Position numbers and translations under genes: made by a program
From: Bacteroides sp.
Lineage (GTDB): Bacteria > Bacteroidota > Bacteroidia > Bacteroidales > Bacteroidaceae
DNA length: 64,000 nt
Reading direction: 5' to 3'
Assembly (NCBI GenBank): GCA_021201335.1
Contig: JAJQFD010000055.1
Coordinates: 50,099-114,098 of the forward strand
In this document: piece by piece, positions 36,932 to 46,200 of the stretch
Numbering within the stretch: position 1 is the first letter of the stretch
Layout of the letters: the number at the start of each line of letters is the position of its first letter
Notes under the pieces: generated by a model
Told to the model about the DNA's origin: nothing
The model's input: the letters and a program-made list of their open reading frames with translations, nothing else
The model's database searches: none

Positions 36932-37819
36932 ATGAAAGTACATTCTATTCTTATTCTTTCTCTCCTGTTCTTTATGGGTTGTAGCGCCAACAACCTCAAA
37001 GAAGGATATATTGAAGTAGATAACGGCTCGCTTTATTACCAGGAACTAGGAAACGGCGAACCGCTCATCTTCGTTCACGGTCATTCGCTGGATCACCGGA
37101 TGTGGGATACACAGTTTGAAGTGTTTGCCAGGCAGTATCGGGTTATCCGTTACGATGTCCGGGGTTACGGCCGTTCATCCTCCCAATCAGAGGATGATCA
37201 GTTTACCCATGTGGAAGATCTGGTGAAGCTAATGGATGCTTTACAGATTGAGAAAGCTCACATCGTAGGCCTGTCTATGGGTGGCTTCATCGGCGCGGAT
37301 ATGCTGGGATGGTTCCCGGAGAAGATGAAGTCGGCAGTACTGGCCAGTGGAAACATACGCAAATCACCGGGTCCGAGCCAACCAATGGATGAAGAAGAGA
37401 AAGCCCGGAGAGACAAGGAGATAGCCGAACTAAAAGAAAAGGGAGTGGACGTGATGAAACGCGAATGGTTCGAGGGTTTGATGGAGTCGGGAGGAACCCA
37501 ACGGGAAAGGATGCGTCAACCACTCTGGCAAATGATTGAGGATTGGGATGCCTGGCAACCCCTGCACAAAGAAGTACGGGTAATTGCCGGACTGGATGCT
37601 CACGAAGCGTTGAAGAAAAAACATCCGGAAGTGCCCGTGCTATTGGTAGCCGGAAACGCTCCCGGAAACAGGTATTCGGAAAACCCCGAAATATTACAGT
37701 ATCTACCCAATGGAAAGCAGGTAGTACTGGAAGATTGCGGGCACATGCTTAACATGGAACAACCGGACGCTTTTAACCAAATAGTACTGGAGTTCCTGGC
37801 AAGTATAGAAGAGAAGTAA
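36932..37819 (+). CDS. Alpha/beta hydrolase lipoprotein
   Basis: 295 residues, signal MKVHSILILSLLFFMGC (lipobox MGC). The fold is typical: PLIFVHGHSLDHRMWDTQFE (oxyanion HG), RVIRYDVRGYGRSS, nucleophile Ser in AHIVGLSMGGFIGAD, Asp in the following strand region, and His in VLEDCGHMLNMEQPDAF. It starts seven bases after the GH95 stop, so the two are co-transcribed. It may be an esterase that removes acyl groups from the same glycan. The substrate is not visible. Confidence 0.85.
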   Translation: MKVHSILILSLLFFMGCSANNLKEGYIEVDNGSLYYQELGNGEPLIFVHGHSLDHRMWDTQFEVFARQYRVIRYDVRGYGRSSSQSEDDQFTHVEDLVKLMDALQIEKAHIVGLSMGGFIGADMLGWFPEKMKSAVLASGNIRKSPGPSQPMDEEEKARRDKEIAELKEKGVDVMKREWFEGLMESGGTQRERMRQPLWQMIEDWDAWQPLHKEVRVIAGLDAHEALKKKHPEVPVLLVAGNAPGNRYSENPEILQYLPNGKQVVLEDCGHMLNMEQPDAFNQIVLEFLASIEEK

Positions 37820-37919
37820 GGGATTATTTACCATTCATCAAGAAAATCCTTCCATTCATAAAAGTATTTTGTATAGTGACATACTTATCCATAGTTTTGA
37901 TTCCGAAACTATGGATTGT

Positions 37920-40352
37920 ATGAACATGAACAAACTTACTTGTATCCTGATAGGGCTATTGATAGGCTATTCTTCTCTCTCAGCACAGACGAGTCTTTCA
38001 GGCCTGGTACTGGATGAAAATAAACTTCCGTTGGAAAATGTATCTGTCGTCGTTCAAACCAGCACAGATTCCAGCTTTGTAGCAGGGACTACGACGGATA
38101 TCAACGGGGCTTTTTTACTAACAAATGTAGCCTCCGGTAAGTATGTTCTTTCATTCTCGATGATCGGATATAAGAGAGAATGTATTTCAAAGTCAGTTGA
38201 TAAACAGTTAGAAATCAGGCTGAATGCCATTATCCTTCAAGAAGACGCACATCTTCTATCCGCTATAACCATAACCGGCAAAAAGCCGCCTTTTAAAATG
38301 GAAGCGGGTAAAACAACCATCGACTTATCCTCTGCCCTGCTAAGTACTGACGGAAACATTCTGGATGCTTTGAAGAAATTACCCGGAATCATCGTTCAGA
38401 ATGACGGTACAATTATCCTGAACGGACAAACAGGTGCTAAGGTATTGATGGATGATAAATTAACGTATCTGTCCGGTGATGCTCTGATTAGTTTTCTACA
38501 GTCTCTCCCCGCCTCATCGGTCGACAAAATTGAGTTGATCTCTCAGCCCTCGTCCCAATATGATGCAACCGGGAATTCGGGTTTTATTAATATCCAGAGA
38601 AAGAAAGTAACCACACAGGGAATAAGGCTCTCGGCTTCTTCCGGTATTCAGCTAGGGAAGCACACCCGGGGAAGTGAAAACTTATCACTCAGTATTCGTC
38701 ACAACCGTTTAAGCATCTACATGGATTATTCCCTTTACTGGGGAACAGACTTTGGGGATGTTATTTCATCCCGGAATTACCTGGATCCTGTTACCTTTGA
38801 ACCCACTCAACTGAGACTGGACATGGATGCCCATAGGAAAACCCGCTACCAATCGCATTATGCAAAAGCCGGGGCCGACTATGATTTGTCCTCCCGTCTG
38901 ACCCTGGGTGGATATATAGCATCCAACTGGCTCGACAGGAAAAAAGACGAGGTATGCATCTCGGATTTTTATACAGGACAAGCACAAAAAGACTCCACTT
39001 TAACAGCAATCAGCAGATACAACGTTCACCACACAAATTTGATGGGTGGAGCCAACGTTTTATATAAGTGGCAGGATAACAGTAAGTGGGATGCTGCCTT
39101 TGATTTCCAACATTTCCGGCAGGAAAACGACATGATACAGGGAAGTGTTTTTCAAATCCCTCCTGCCTTTTCCGAAAAAGACTCTCTGGCAGGCAACACA
39201 AACGGCGATATCCGGCTATACAGCGGGCAAACAAACCTGAGCCATCACTTTTCGGACAGATTCAAAATAAGCACCGGACTCAAGTCTACTTTCGTAAAAA
39301 TCAGCAATGAGGCGATCTATCAAAACAAGCAGGAAGAAGCCTGGCAGAAAGATGATAAGCTGAGCAGCCACTTTCGTTACGACGAAGACATACAAGCAGG
39401 ATATTTCCAGGTAAGTTCCCAGTGGTCATCCTCCTTTTCCATAGAAATCGGTGTACGTGCCGAAAATACCCAAACGAAAAGCTTCTTCTCGTCTCATAAC
39501 GGAGACTCTACTGTTCGGCAAAATTACATTCATCTCTTTCCGGCATTCATGGCTCAATATCAGCCTTCGGAGAAGCATGGTTTTTCCTTTATATATAACA
39601 GGCGCATCATCCGCCCAAACTACAGGGATTTAAATCCTTTTGTTGAAGTGAGTGACCGTTATCTACATGATAGAGGAAACGTAGAGCTCAAACCCGAACT
39701 AATTGATAACTTCGAAATCTCCTGGCTCCTGAAAAAACAATATGCCATCCGATTGTTTTATTCGAGAAGAAAGAATCCGATTACCAAGAGTTACGTAGTA
39801 GAAGAAAATAGCACAATTATTGTTATGCCGTTGAATTTAGATAAAAACCACTCCGCAGGTATAAAACTGGGTTTAAATAACCTGAAGCCTTTCAATTGGT
39901 GGACAATGCATGTAAATTCATCCTTAACCTACAAACAATTTAACTGGATGATGGCGGATGAATTATACAAGGAAAGCCAAGTTACCCCCATGATACACGT
40001 AAGTAATCAACTCTCACTGCCTCACGGATGGGGAATAGAAGCCGTTGGATTTTACAACGGAAAAATGGTGGAGGGACAGGCTACCATCCATTCGTTCTGG
40101 ACTGTATCAGTAGGTGCCCGTAAAAGCCTGCTAAACAATCGGCTCAGTCTGTATATCTATGGTAACGACATTTTCTTCTCCAATCATCCTACCATTGATT
40201 TGCAAAGTAATTATCTGTCTGGTTGGTACAAAGATTCCTTCGATACCCGAATGGTGGGAATAACATTGACTTACCGGTTTAATTCCGGCAAGGGGATAAA
40301 AGATTCAAGACGGGAAAACAGGATTGATGAAAGTAAGCGAATAAATTTGTGA
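37920..40352 (+). CDS. Outer-membrane beta-barrel protein with CarboxypepD-like domain
   Basis: About 810 residues from the ATG at 37920 (MNMNKLTCILIGLLIGYSSL, signal). A CarboxypepD_reg-like domain (~25-110: TSLSGLVLDENKLPLENVSV) leads to a plug-like region (DGNILDALKKLPGIIVQNDG, GQTGAKVLMDDKLTYLSGDA), then a barrel of the OMP_b-brl_3 type with RRIIRPNYRDLNPFVEVSDR and the C-terminal GITLTYRFN. It lacks the SusC motif. Such proteins are often next to LytTR/LytS systems in Bacteroidetes, as here. Function unknown; probably a peptide or small-molecule receptor or an adhesin. Confidence 0.85.
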   Translation: MNMNKLTCILIGLLIGYSSLSAQTSLSGLVLDENKLPLENVSVVVQTSTDSSFVAGTTTDINGAFLLTNVASGKYVLSFSMIGYKRECISKSVDKQLEIRLNAIILQEDAHLLSAITITGKKPPFKMEAGKTTIDLSSALLSTDGNILDALKKLPGIIVQNDGTIILNGQTGAKVLMDDKLTYLSGDALISFLQSLPASSVDKIELISQPSSQYDATGNSGFINIQRKKVTTQGIRLSASSGIQLGKHTRGSENLSLSIRHNRLSIYMDYSLYWGTDFGDVISSRNYLDPVTFEPTQLRLDMDAHRKTRYQSHYAKAGADYDLSSRLTLGGYIASNWLDRKKDEVCISDFYTGQAQKDSTLTAISRYNVHHTNLMGGANVLYKWQDNSKWDAAFDFQHFRQENDMIQGSVFQIPPAFSEKDSLAGNTNGDIRLYSGQTNLSHHFSDRFKISTGLKSTFVKISNEAIYQNKQEEAWQKDDKLSSHFRYDEDIQAGYFQVSSQWSSSFSIEIGVRAENTQTKSFFSSHNGDSTVRQNYIHLFPAFMAQYQPSEKHGFSFIYNRRIIRPNYRDLNPFVEVSDRYLHDRGNVELKPELIDNFEISWLLKKQYAIRLFYSRRKNPITKSYVVEENSTIIVMPLNLDKNHSAGIKLGLNNLKPFNWWTMHVNSSLTYKQFNWMMADELYKESQVTPMIHVSNQLSLPHGWGIEAVGFYNGKMVEGQATIHSFWTVSVGARKSLLNNRLSLYIYGNDIFFSNHPTIDLQSNYLSGWYKDSFDTRMVGITLTYRFNSGKGIKDSRRENRIDESKRINL

Positions 40353-40479
40353 TGTATTTATTGGCCGTATATCCGCATGGATATGAAAAGGATAAGGGTA
40401 AACCCTTATCCTTTTATTCTTGGAATATTTCATATATTTATCACCAGATGCGGGTACACGCAGAAAAGAAGAGTACTGA

Positions 40480-41511
40480 ATGAAGAACAAAAGGAATATA
40501 ATCTCGTGGCTCCTTCCCCTCTTTTGGGGAATTATGATGTTTAACATCTTGCGGGCTATAACCGACTTAACCAGAAGAGACGCTTTCTGGCACGGTGACA
40601 TGACATTGCACATAATCAGTGTTATATGCTCTGTTCTCTTTTGCTATATAATGGATTTCTATTGGCGGTATAAGCTCAACAAAACAACTCCCAACACCTC
40701 GGTAACGAAAGAATATGTAGGAGTATTGCTGGAATTATTTATCCTTTTCAATATAGTTCTTTATATCGGTCGGGTATTCCATATATTTTTTTACGATACG
40801 TTGGCAGACTATATACTGATAATAACATCCTACATCCCTTGTTTACTGTTGTATTACACATTGATAAGAAATGATACAGTATCCAGGAATTACCAACAAA
40901 AGATACTGCAACTGGAGAAACTAAAAACAGAGAAATTCGAAACAGAGCTTAAATACTTAAAGTCACAATACCACCCTCATTTCTTATTTAATGCCCTCAA
41001 TACCATCTATTTTCAGGTAGATGAGAAAAATGAGACGGCCAAATACTCCCTCGAATTACTGGCCAACCTGTTGCGATACCAACTATATGACATACAGAAA
41101 GAAGTTATCATAAGTCAGGAAATAGAGTTCCTGAAATCTTATATCGCCTTTCAGCAACTGAGGAAGAGCGAACGATTACTGCTGGACGTCTACTTTGATC
41201 CGGATTTAAAAGAACAAAAGATACATCCTTTATTGTTCCAGCCATTCATAGAGAATGCCTTTAAGTATGTGGGAGGAGATTACCGGATTACACTGGAACT
41301 GAAGTTAAATGATGGACAAATCCATTTCCATATTGAGAACAGTATTCCTGAAAACCGGTCTTCTGATTCCGGCAAAAACAAAGGAATAGGCATTGAAAAT
41401 ATACAAAGAAAGCTCGAAATTTTATATCCCGATCAGCACTCTTTGAAAATAGAGAATACAGAGAATCTTTTTACAGTGGATTTAATCCTAGACTCTCATT
41501 CTTCGCCCTAA
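40480..41511 (+). CDS. Sensor histidine kinase of the LytS/YehU type
   Basis: 343 residues. Four membrane segments in the first ~135 residues (ISWLLPLFWGIMMFNILRAI, LHIISVICSVLFCYIMDF, LLELFILFNIVLYIGRVF and YILIITSYIPCLLLYYTLI), then a coiled-coil linker (KILQLEKLKTEKFETELKYL). The kinase domain has the family motif SQYHPHFLFNALNTIYFQVD (phospho-His) and the ATP-binding part PLLFQPFIENAFKYVGGD with GIGIENIQRKLEILYP. It would phosphorylate a LytTR response regulator, but none is encoded next to it. It follows the outer-membrane barrel gene after 127 bases. Confidence 0.9.
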   Translation: MKNKRNIISWLLPLFWGIMMFNILRAITDLTRRDAFWHGDMTLHIISVICSVLFCYIMDFYWRYKLNKTTPNTSVTKEYVGVLLELFILFNIVLYIGRVFHIFFYDTLADYILIITSYIPCLLLYYTLIRNDTVSRNYQQKILQLEKLKTEKFETELKYLKSQYHPHFLFNALNTIYFQVDEKNETAKYSLELLANLLRYQLYDIQKEVIISQEIEFLKSYIAFQQLRKSERLLLDVYFDPDLKEQKIHPLLFQPFIENAFKYVGGDYRITLELKLNDGQIHFHIENSIPENRSSDSGKNKGIGIENIQRKLEILYPDQHSLKIENTENLFTVDLILDSHSSP

Positions 41512-41768
41512 TTATTTCTTCTTAAAACCTTTCCGAACTTGGGCTGCGCAAGTCTGAAGAGAGAAGATTTAATCTTTTTTTTATCATCTACTGCAATCGT
41601 TTAAATGATTTTCGTTTATAAAACACAAAAAAACAATATAAATCTCTACAAAAATTATATTCTCTTAAATACTAAAATCACTTCAAAATTTCTTCAGATT
41701 TAGTACTCTTATTTGTACAATGTTACTTCAAGTAGCAAATATCATATGGAAGGATAACATGTAAGAGT
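41512..41768. repeat. Intergenic region with one copy of the 23-base minisatellite unit
   Basis: AACTTGGGCTGCGCAAGTCT at 41536-41555 matches the A-type unit of the tandem repeat 7 kb upstream at 34138. The rest is AT-rich, with an AAGATTTAATCTT hairpin and T-run (41565-41582) that could terminate the kinase gene. Confidence 0.6.
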
Positions 41769-42671
41769 ATGAAAAAGATCTATTTATCTTTTATTCTGGT
41801 AATGACAGCTATCGTTTGTGCAATGGGGCAGGAAAATACTTCGGGTAATAAGATCCATTCTCCTTTATTAAAAGATTCATCTAGGATATATAGAGATAAT
41901 AACCCTGTTATGGATCCCATCAACGAATACACCGATTTGTATGAGGATTTATTGAACCCAGCGAAGGGAGAAAAAATGACTTTCACCTTTCAGCCTTTGA
42001 AGAAAAAAAAGAGTTTTCATAATGCGCCCTATTCTAAATTTATAATCCCTACTGCGCTTATCTCTTATGGTCTCCTTACGCAGGGAAGTAGCAAATTAAA
42101 AAGGATTGATGAAAGTACGCATCATGAGATAACTGAACATTATCAGAATAATTTTCCGATTGACAATTATTTACAGTATGCTCCCTATGTGGCTTATTAT
42201 GGACTTGACCTGGCCGGATTTAAAGCGAAGCACAATTTACCTGACCGGACAATCGTCTTAGTTACCTCTTATCTAATCATGTCGAATACTGTACAAGCAC
42301 TGAAGAAAGGATTTGGTGTGGAAAGGCCCGATCATTCCTCGAAAACGTCTTTTCCTTCCGGGCATACCGCTACGGCATTTTTAGGTGCCCACCTTCTTTT
42401 CCGGGAGTATAAAGATGCCTCCCCCTGGATTGCACTCGGGGGTTATCTTTCAGCTGCCGGTGTAGGATACCTACGGGTAAGAAATGAGAAACATTGGGTA
42501 AGTGATGTGGTAGCCGGAGCAGGTGTGGGTATTATGAGTGCGGAGATAAGCTATCTCTTACTTCCCGTTTTTCATAAGGTATTCGGCATCAATAGTAATA
42601 AAAAAAGTTTGGTGGTGGCTCCGGTAATTAATACCAATAATTACGGAGTCGGTTTTGCATACAGGTTTTAA
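41769..42671 (+). CDS. PAP2-family phosphatase
   Basis: 300 residues with a signal peptide (MKKIYLSFILVMTAIVCAMG). The three PAP2 motifs are present: KKGFGVERPD (K-x6-RP), SFPSGHTATAFLGA (PSGH), and RVRNEKHWVSDVVAG (R-x5-H-x3-D). Several hydrophobic segments surround them. Such enzymes dephosphorylate lipid phosphates, for example in lipid A or undecaprenyl pyrophosphate metabolism. The N-terminal ~80 residues (GEKMTFTFQPLKKKKS and before) are a soluble extension. It stands alone between the kinase gene and the pectin locus. A strong terminator follows. Confidence 0.9.
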   Translation: MKKIYLSFILVMTAIVCAMGQENTSGNKIHSPLLKDSSRIYRDNNPVMDPINEYTDLYEDLLNPAKGEKMTFTFQPLKKKKSFHNAPYSKFIIPTALISYGLLTQGSSKLKRIDESTHHEITEHYQNNFPIDNYLQYAPYVAYYGLDLAGFKAKHNLPDRTIVLVTSYLIMSNTVQALKKGFGVERPDHSSKTSFPSGHTATAFLGAHLLFREYKDASPWIALGGYLSAAGVGYLRVRNEKHWVSDVVAGAGVGIMSAEISYLLLPVFHKVFGINSNKKSLVVAPVINTNNYGVGFAYRF

Positions 42672-42709
42672 TAAATCGGTACGTAGTACTCTTCTTTTCT
42701 GTCTTATTA

Positions 42710-42749
42710 AAAATACCCAGGCTGGTTAGTCAGTCAAGGGTATTTTTTT
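42710..42749 (+). terminator. Intrinsic terminator after the PAP2 gene
   Basis: AAAAATACCC and GGGTATTTTT pair over a 19-base loop and are followed by a run of Ts. It ends the PAP2 transcript and separates it from the next SusC operon. Confidence 0.8.
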
Positions 42750-42941
42750 TATGTCTTTCTGGTTCTTTCCACAAATAAAGTTCTTCCTGTAAGGGTGGAT
42801 AATTAATCCCCCATTCTGCACTATTAATCCCCCTCTCAGAACATCTTCTCGCCTATTTTTGTCGTTGTTAACCGGTAGAAACCTTGCATATCAACCAACG
42901 AAATATCTCTTTTTTTAAATAGCTAACATAGAATATTTAAC

Positions 42942-45900
42942 ATGAAAAGAAGAACACTCTCTAAACTGAAAAACACGCGGTGGGCATGGCTACTCGCCTT
43001 GCTGTTAACTGTTCCCAACGGAATAACCGCACAAAATGTCTCGATCAAAGGGATAGTTAGTGACTCGCAGGGAGAGCCGATCATCGGTGCCTCCGTCATC
43101 GAAAAAGGTAATAAAGGAAATGGGGTCATTACCGATCTGGATGGTAATTTCTCGATCACTGTATCCGGAAGTGGAAAGAAATTAGTTATCTCTTACATTG
43201 GTATGAAAACCGAAGAGGTAAACGCTGTGTCCGGAAAACCTCTCAACGTAACGCTCAAAGACGATTCCCAGACACTGGATGAAGTAGTAGTTATTGGTTA
43301 CGGTTCCGCAAAAAGGGCTGACCTAACCGGATCTGTGGCTTCAGTGAGTGCCAAAACACTGAAAGACATTCCGGTTACCTCGGCAGCAGCAGCCATTTCC
43401 GGACGATTGGCCGGTGTGAATGTAATTACTACACAGGGTTCGCCCGATGCTACCATTAACATCCGTGTGCGTGGTGGTGGTTCGATTACTCAAAGTAACG
43501 ATCCGCTGTACATTGTCGATGGTTTCCAGGTGAATAGTATCAATGAGATTCCTCCCGGCGAAATTGAATCGATCGACGTATTGAAAGATGCTTCGTCCAC
43601 CGCTATCTACGGGGCCAAAGGAGCCAATGGTGTAATCCTTGTCACCACCAAGAGCGGACGTTCGGGAAAGGTAAGAGTCAGCTTCGATGCTTCCATCGGT
43701 GCCAGCAAAATGTACAATCAGTACGATGTACTGTCACCTTATGAATATGTATATTTCCAGAAAGAGCTGGATCCCAGTGACAATGCCAGCTTCTTCAATC
43801 GCTATGGCCGATGGGAAGACCGGGGCATTTACAAATCCATGCAGGGTACCAACTGGCAGGACAAGATATTCGGCCGCACGGGTATCAAACAGAATTACAG
43901 CCTAAGTGTGATGGGTGGTGATGAGAAGATGACGTACAATCTGAGCTATACCCGCGATGATGAAAAATACATCATGATAGGCTCGGACTATATCCGCGAC
44001 AATATCAACGTAAAACTAAACAGGCAACTGAACCGGGCATTGAAATTAGATTTTCAGTCCAAACTTACCCGGACAGTCATCAACGGGGCAAGTGTATCCA
44101 GTGGTAGCAAACTACGTGATGCCGTGAAATATCCGGTAGTCAATACCCTCGAAACTTTAACGGAAGGAGATGTTGGCGACGACTATGATGTGGAAAACAT
44201 CACCAACCTGAACAACCCCTATGACAACATCGCCAACGAATATAAGAAGCAAACCAAGTACACCAACTCATACAATGTGGGCCTGAGTTGGAACGTCCTC
44301 AAAGGATTGACCCTTCGCGGAGAAGGTACGTATGCATATATCTATAACCGGACCGACCAAATCTATCTGCGAAATACAGGTGAGGCCAGCGGTAAAGCCG
44401 GACAACCGGTAGCTTACCGCACGTATGAGGATGGTTTCCGTTGGACCCTTCGTGGATTAGTTACCTATAATACCATCCTGGCCGAACATCACAATATAGA
44501 TTTGATGGGCGGATTAGAGGTCAATACGACGGAGATGAACGACATGAAAGTCAACTCGGATTATTTCCCGATTGATTATACGGCTGATAATGTATTGGCC
44601 ATGTGGAATAACGGTACGGTTGAACCTACTTATACCAAGATTAAAGAGCCCGATCGCACGCAATCCTACTTTGGTCGTCTGACTTATAACTACGACCACC
44701 GTTACTACCTGACCTTTACTGCCCGTGCTGATGGTACCAATGTATTTGCACCCGGCAACAAATGGGGGTTCTTCCCGGCAGGTTCGCTGGCATGGCGTAT
44801 TTCTGAAGAGAAATTCATGGAACCTTACGAAGAATGGATGGATAATTTGAAGCTACGCGTCAGCTACGGTGCGGCAGGTAACGCTCGTGTAGGTTCACAT
44901 TGGCGGCAAACATATTCACCAGTCACCAATACCAAGAATTTGTATTACCAGAACGAAGATCCGCAAAGTGCATTACAGCCCGATAAACGCTTGCGTAATG
45001 AAAGGCTAACCTGGGAAACCAAATACTCAACCAATGTGGGTCTTGATATTAATTTATTCAACAGCCGGCTTAACCTGACGGTTGATTTATACAAAGACGT
45101 CACCAAAGACCTGATCCTGGAAGTGCAACTACCGTCCAACTCTGGTTACGAAACCCAGTTTCAGAATGTGGGACAAACAACTAACAAAGGTATAGAAGCA
45201 ACGCTGGATGCAACTTTATTACAGGGTAAGGATTATTCACTGGGAATGAACTTCAACATTGCTTTCAATAAAAACAACGTGGATGCTTTGTCAGGAGGTA
45301 AAGACGACCAGTTAAGCAGTTCATCCAACAGCATCACCGGAAACGACTTCGGACGGGATAACTACCGTGTCTTTGTAGGAGACGAGATTGGTTTGATATA
45401 CGGATACAAAACAGATGGTTTCTACTCTTTCGATGACTTTACCTTTAATCCAACGACTCAGAAATGGCAACTCAACGAAGGTGTGGTAGACTGTTCCGGT
45501 GTATTTACCTCTTCGGGAGACTACTTCGGTCCAGGCCATATCAAGATTAAAAAACTGAATGACGATGGTACTACTAAGATCAATGCGGATGACGACCGTA
45601 CCGTAATCGGACGCACACTTCCCAAATTCACAGGAGGATTCAGCCTGAATGCGCAGTGGAAAGGATTCGACCTGGCAGCCATGTTTAACTTTTCCTACGG
45701 AAACGATATATTGAATGCCAACAAAATCGACTATACGGTCTATGCAGGTTCCAAACGCTATCAAAACATCCTGAGCAGCATGAACCTGGCGAACCGCTTC
45801 ACAACAATCGATCCGGAAACAGGACGTAACATCTATTCAGGGAAGTATGCCAATCCCGCACTTTTACAAGAATTAAATCAAAACGCTACCATGTGGCATC

Positions 45901-46187
45901 CGCTGGAAAACGGTATGGCCACTACCGATTTTGCGGTGGAAGATGGTTCATTCCTTCGCTTCAGCAATCTGACGATAGGATATACTCTTCCCAAAGCTAT
46001 TACGAGAAGAGTGGGAGTACAAAACTTACGTTTCTACGGAACCGCAAGCAACCTGTACTGCTGGACCAACTATAGCGGACAAGATCCGGAAGTGGACACT
46101 GCAAATACTGCTTTAAGACCGGGAACAGATTTATCAGCTTATCCGAAAGCACGCACCTATATTTTTGGAGTTAACATCACTTTCTAA
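42942..46187 (+). CDS. SusC-family TonB-dependent receptor (pectin-type locus)
   Basis: 1081 residues. Signal (RWAWLLALLLTVPNGITAQ), CarboxypepD_reg-like domain (ISIKG/VSIKGIVSDSQGEPI, GASVIEKGNKGNGVITDLDG), SusC motif LDEVVVIGYGSAKRADLTGS, plug (VRGGGSITQSNDPLYIVDG), barrel to IFGVNITF. No STN domain, so an ECF/FecR pair is not expected to control it. Together with the SusD and the DUF4957/5123-like protein it should import pectic oligosaccharides. A TATTTTTG box at 42854-42861 may be the -7 element; the leader is about 75 bases. Confidence 0.95.
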   Translation: MKRRTLSKLKNTRWAWLLALLLTVPNGITAQNVSIKGIVSDSQGEPIIGASVIEKGNKGNGVITDLDGNFSITVSGSGKKLVISYIGMKTEEVNAVSGKPLNVTLKDDSQTLDEVVVIGYGSAKRADLTGSVASVSAKTLKDIPVTSAAAAISGRLAGVNVITTQGSPDATINIRVRGGGSITQSNDPLYIVDGFQVNSINEIPPGEIESIDVLKDASSTAIYGAKGANGVILVTTKSGRSGKVRVSFDASIGASKMYNQYDVLSPYEYVYFQKELDPSDNASFFNRYGRWEDRGIYKSMQGTNWQDKIFGRTGIKQNYSLSVMGGDEKMTYNLSYTRDDEKYIMIGSDYIRDNINVKLNRQLNRALKLDFQSKLTRTVINGASVSSGSKLRDAVKYPVVNTLETLTEGDVGDDYDVENITNLNNPYDNIANEYKKQTKYTNSYNVGLSWNVLKGLTLRGEGTYAYIYNRTDQIYLRNTGEASGKAGQPVAYRTYEDGFRWTLRGLVTYNTILAEHHNIDLMGGLEVNTTEMNDMKVNSDYFPIDYTADNVLAMWNNGTVEPTYTKIKEPDRTQSYFGRLTYNYDHRYYLTFTARADGTNVFAPGNKWGFFPAGSLAWRISEEKFMEPYEEWMDNLKLRVSYGAAGNARVGSHWRQTYSPVTNTKNLYYQNEDPQSALQPDKRLRNERLTWETKYSTNVGLDINLFNSRLNLTVDLYKDVTKDLILEVQLPSNSGYETQFQNVGQTTNKGIEATLDATLLQGKDYSLGMNFNIAFNKNNVDALSGGKDDQLSSSSNSITGNDFGRDNYRVFVGDEIGLIYGYKTDGFYSFDDFTFNPTTQKWQLNEGVVDCSGVFTSSGDYFGPGHIKIKKLNDDGTTKINADDDRTVIGRTLPKFTGGFSLNAQWKGFDLAAMFNFSYGNDILNANKIDYTVYAGSKRYQNILSSMNLANRFTTIDPETGRNIYSGKYANPALLQELNQNATMWHPLENGMATTDFAVEDGSFLRFSNLTIGYTLPKAITRRVGVQNLRFYGTASNLYCWTNYSGQDPEVDTANTALRPGTDLSAYPKARTYIFGVNITF

Positions 46188-46200
46188 ATACTTGAATACA

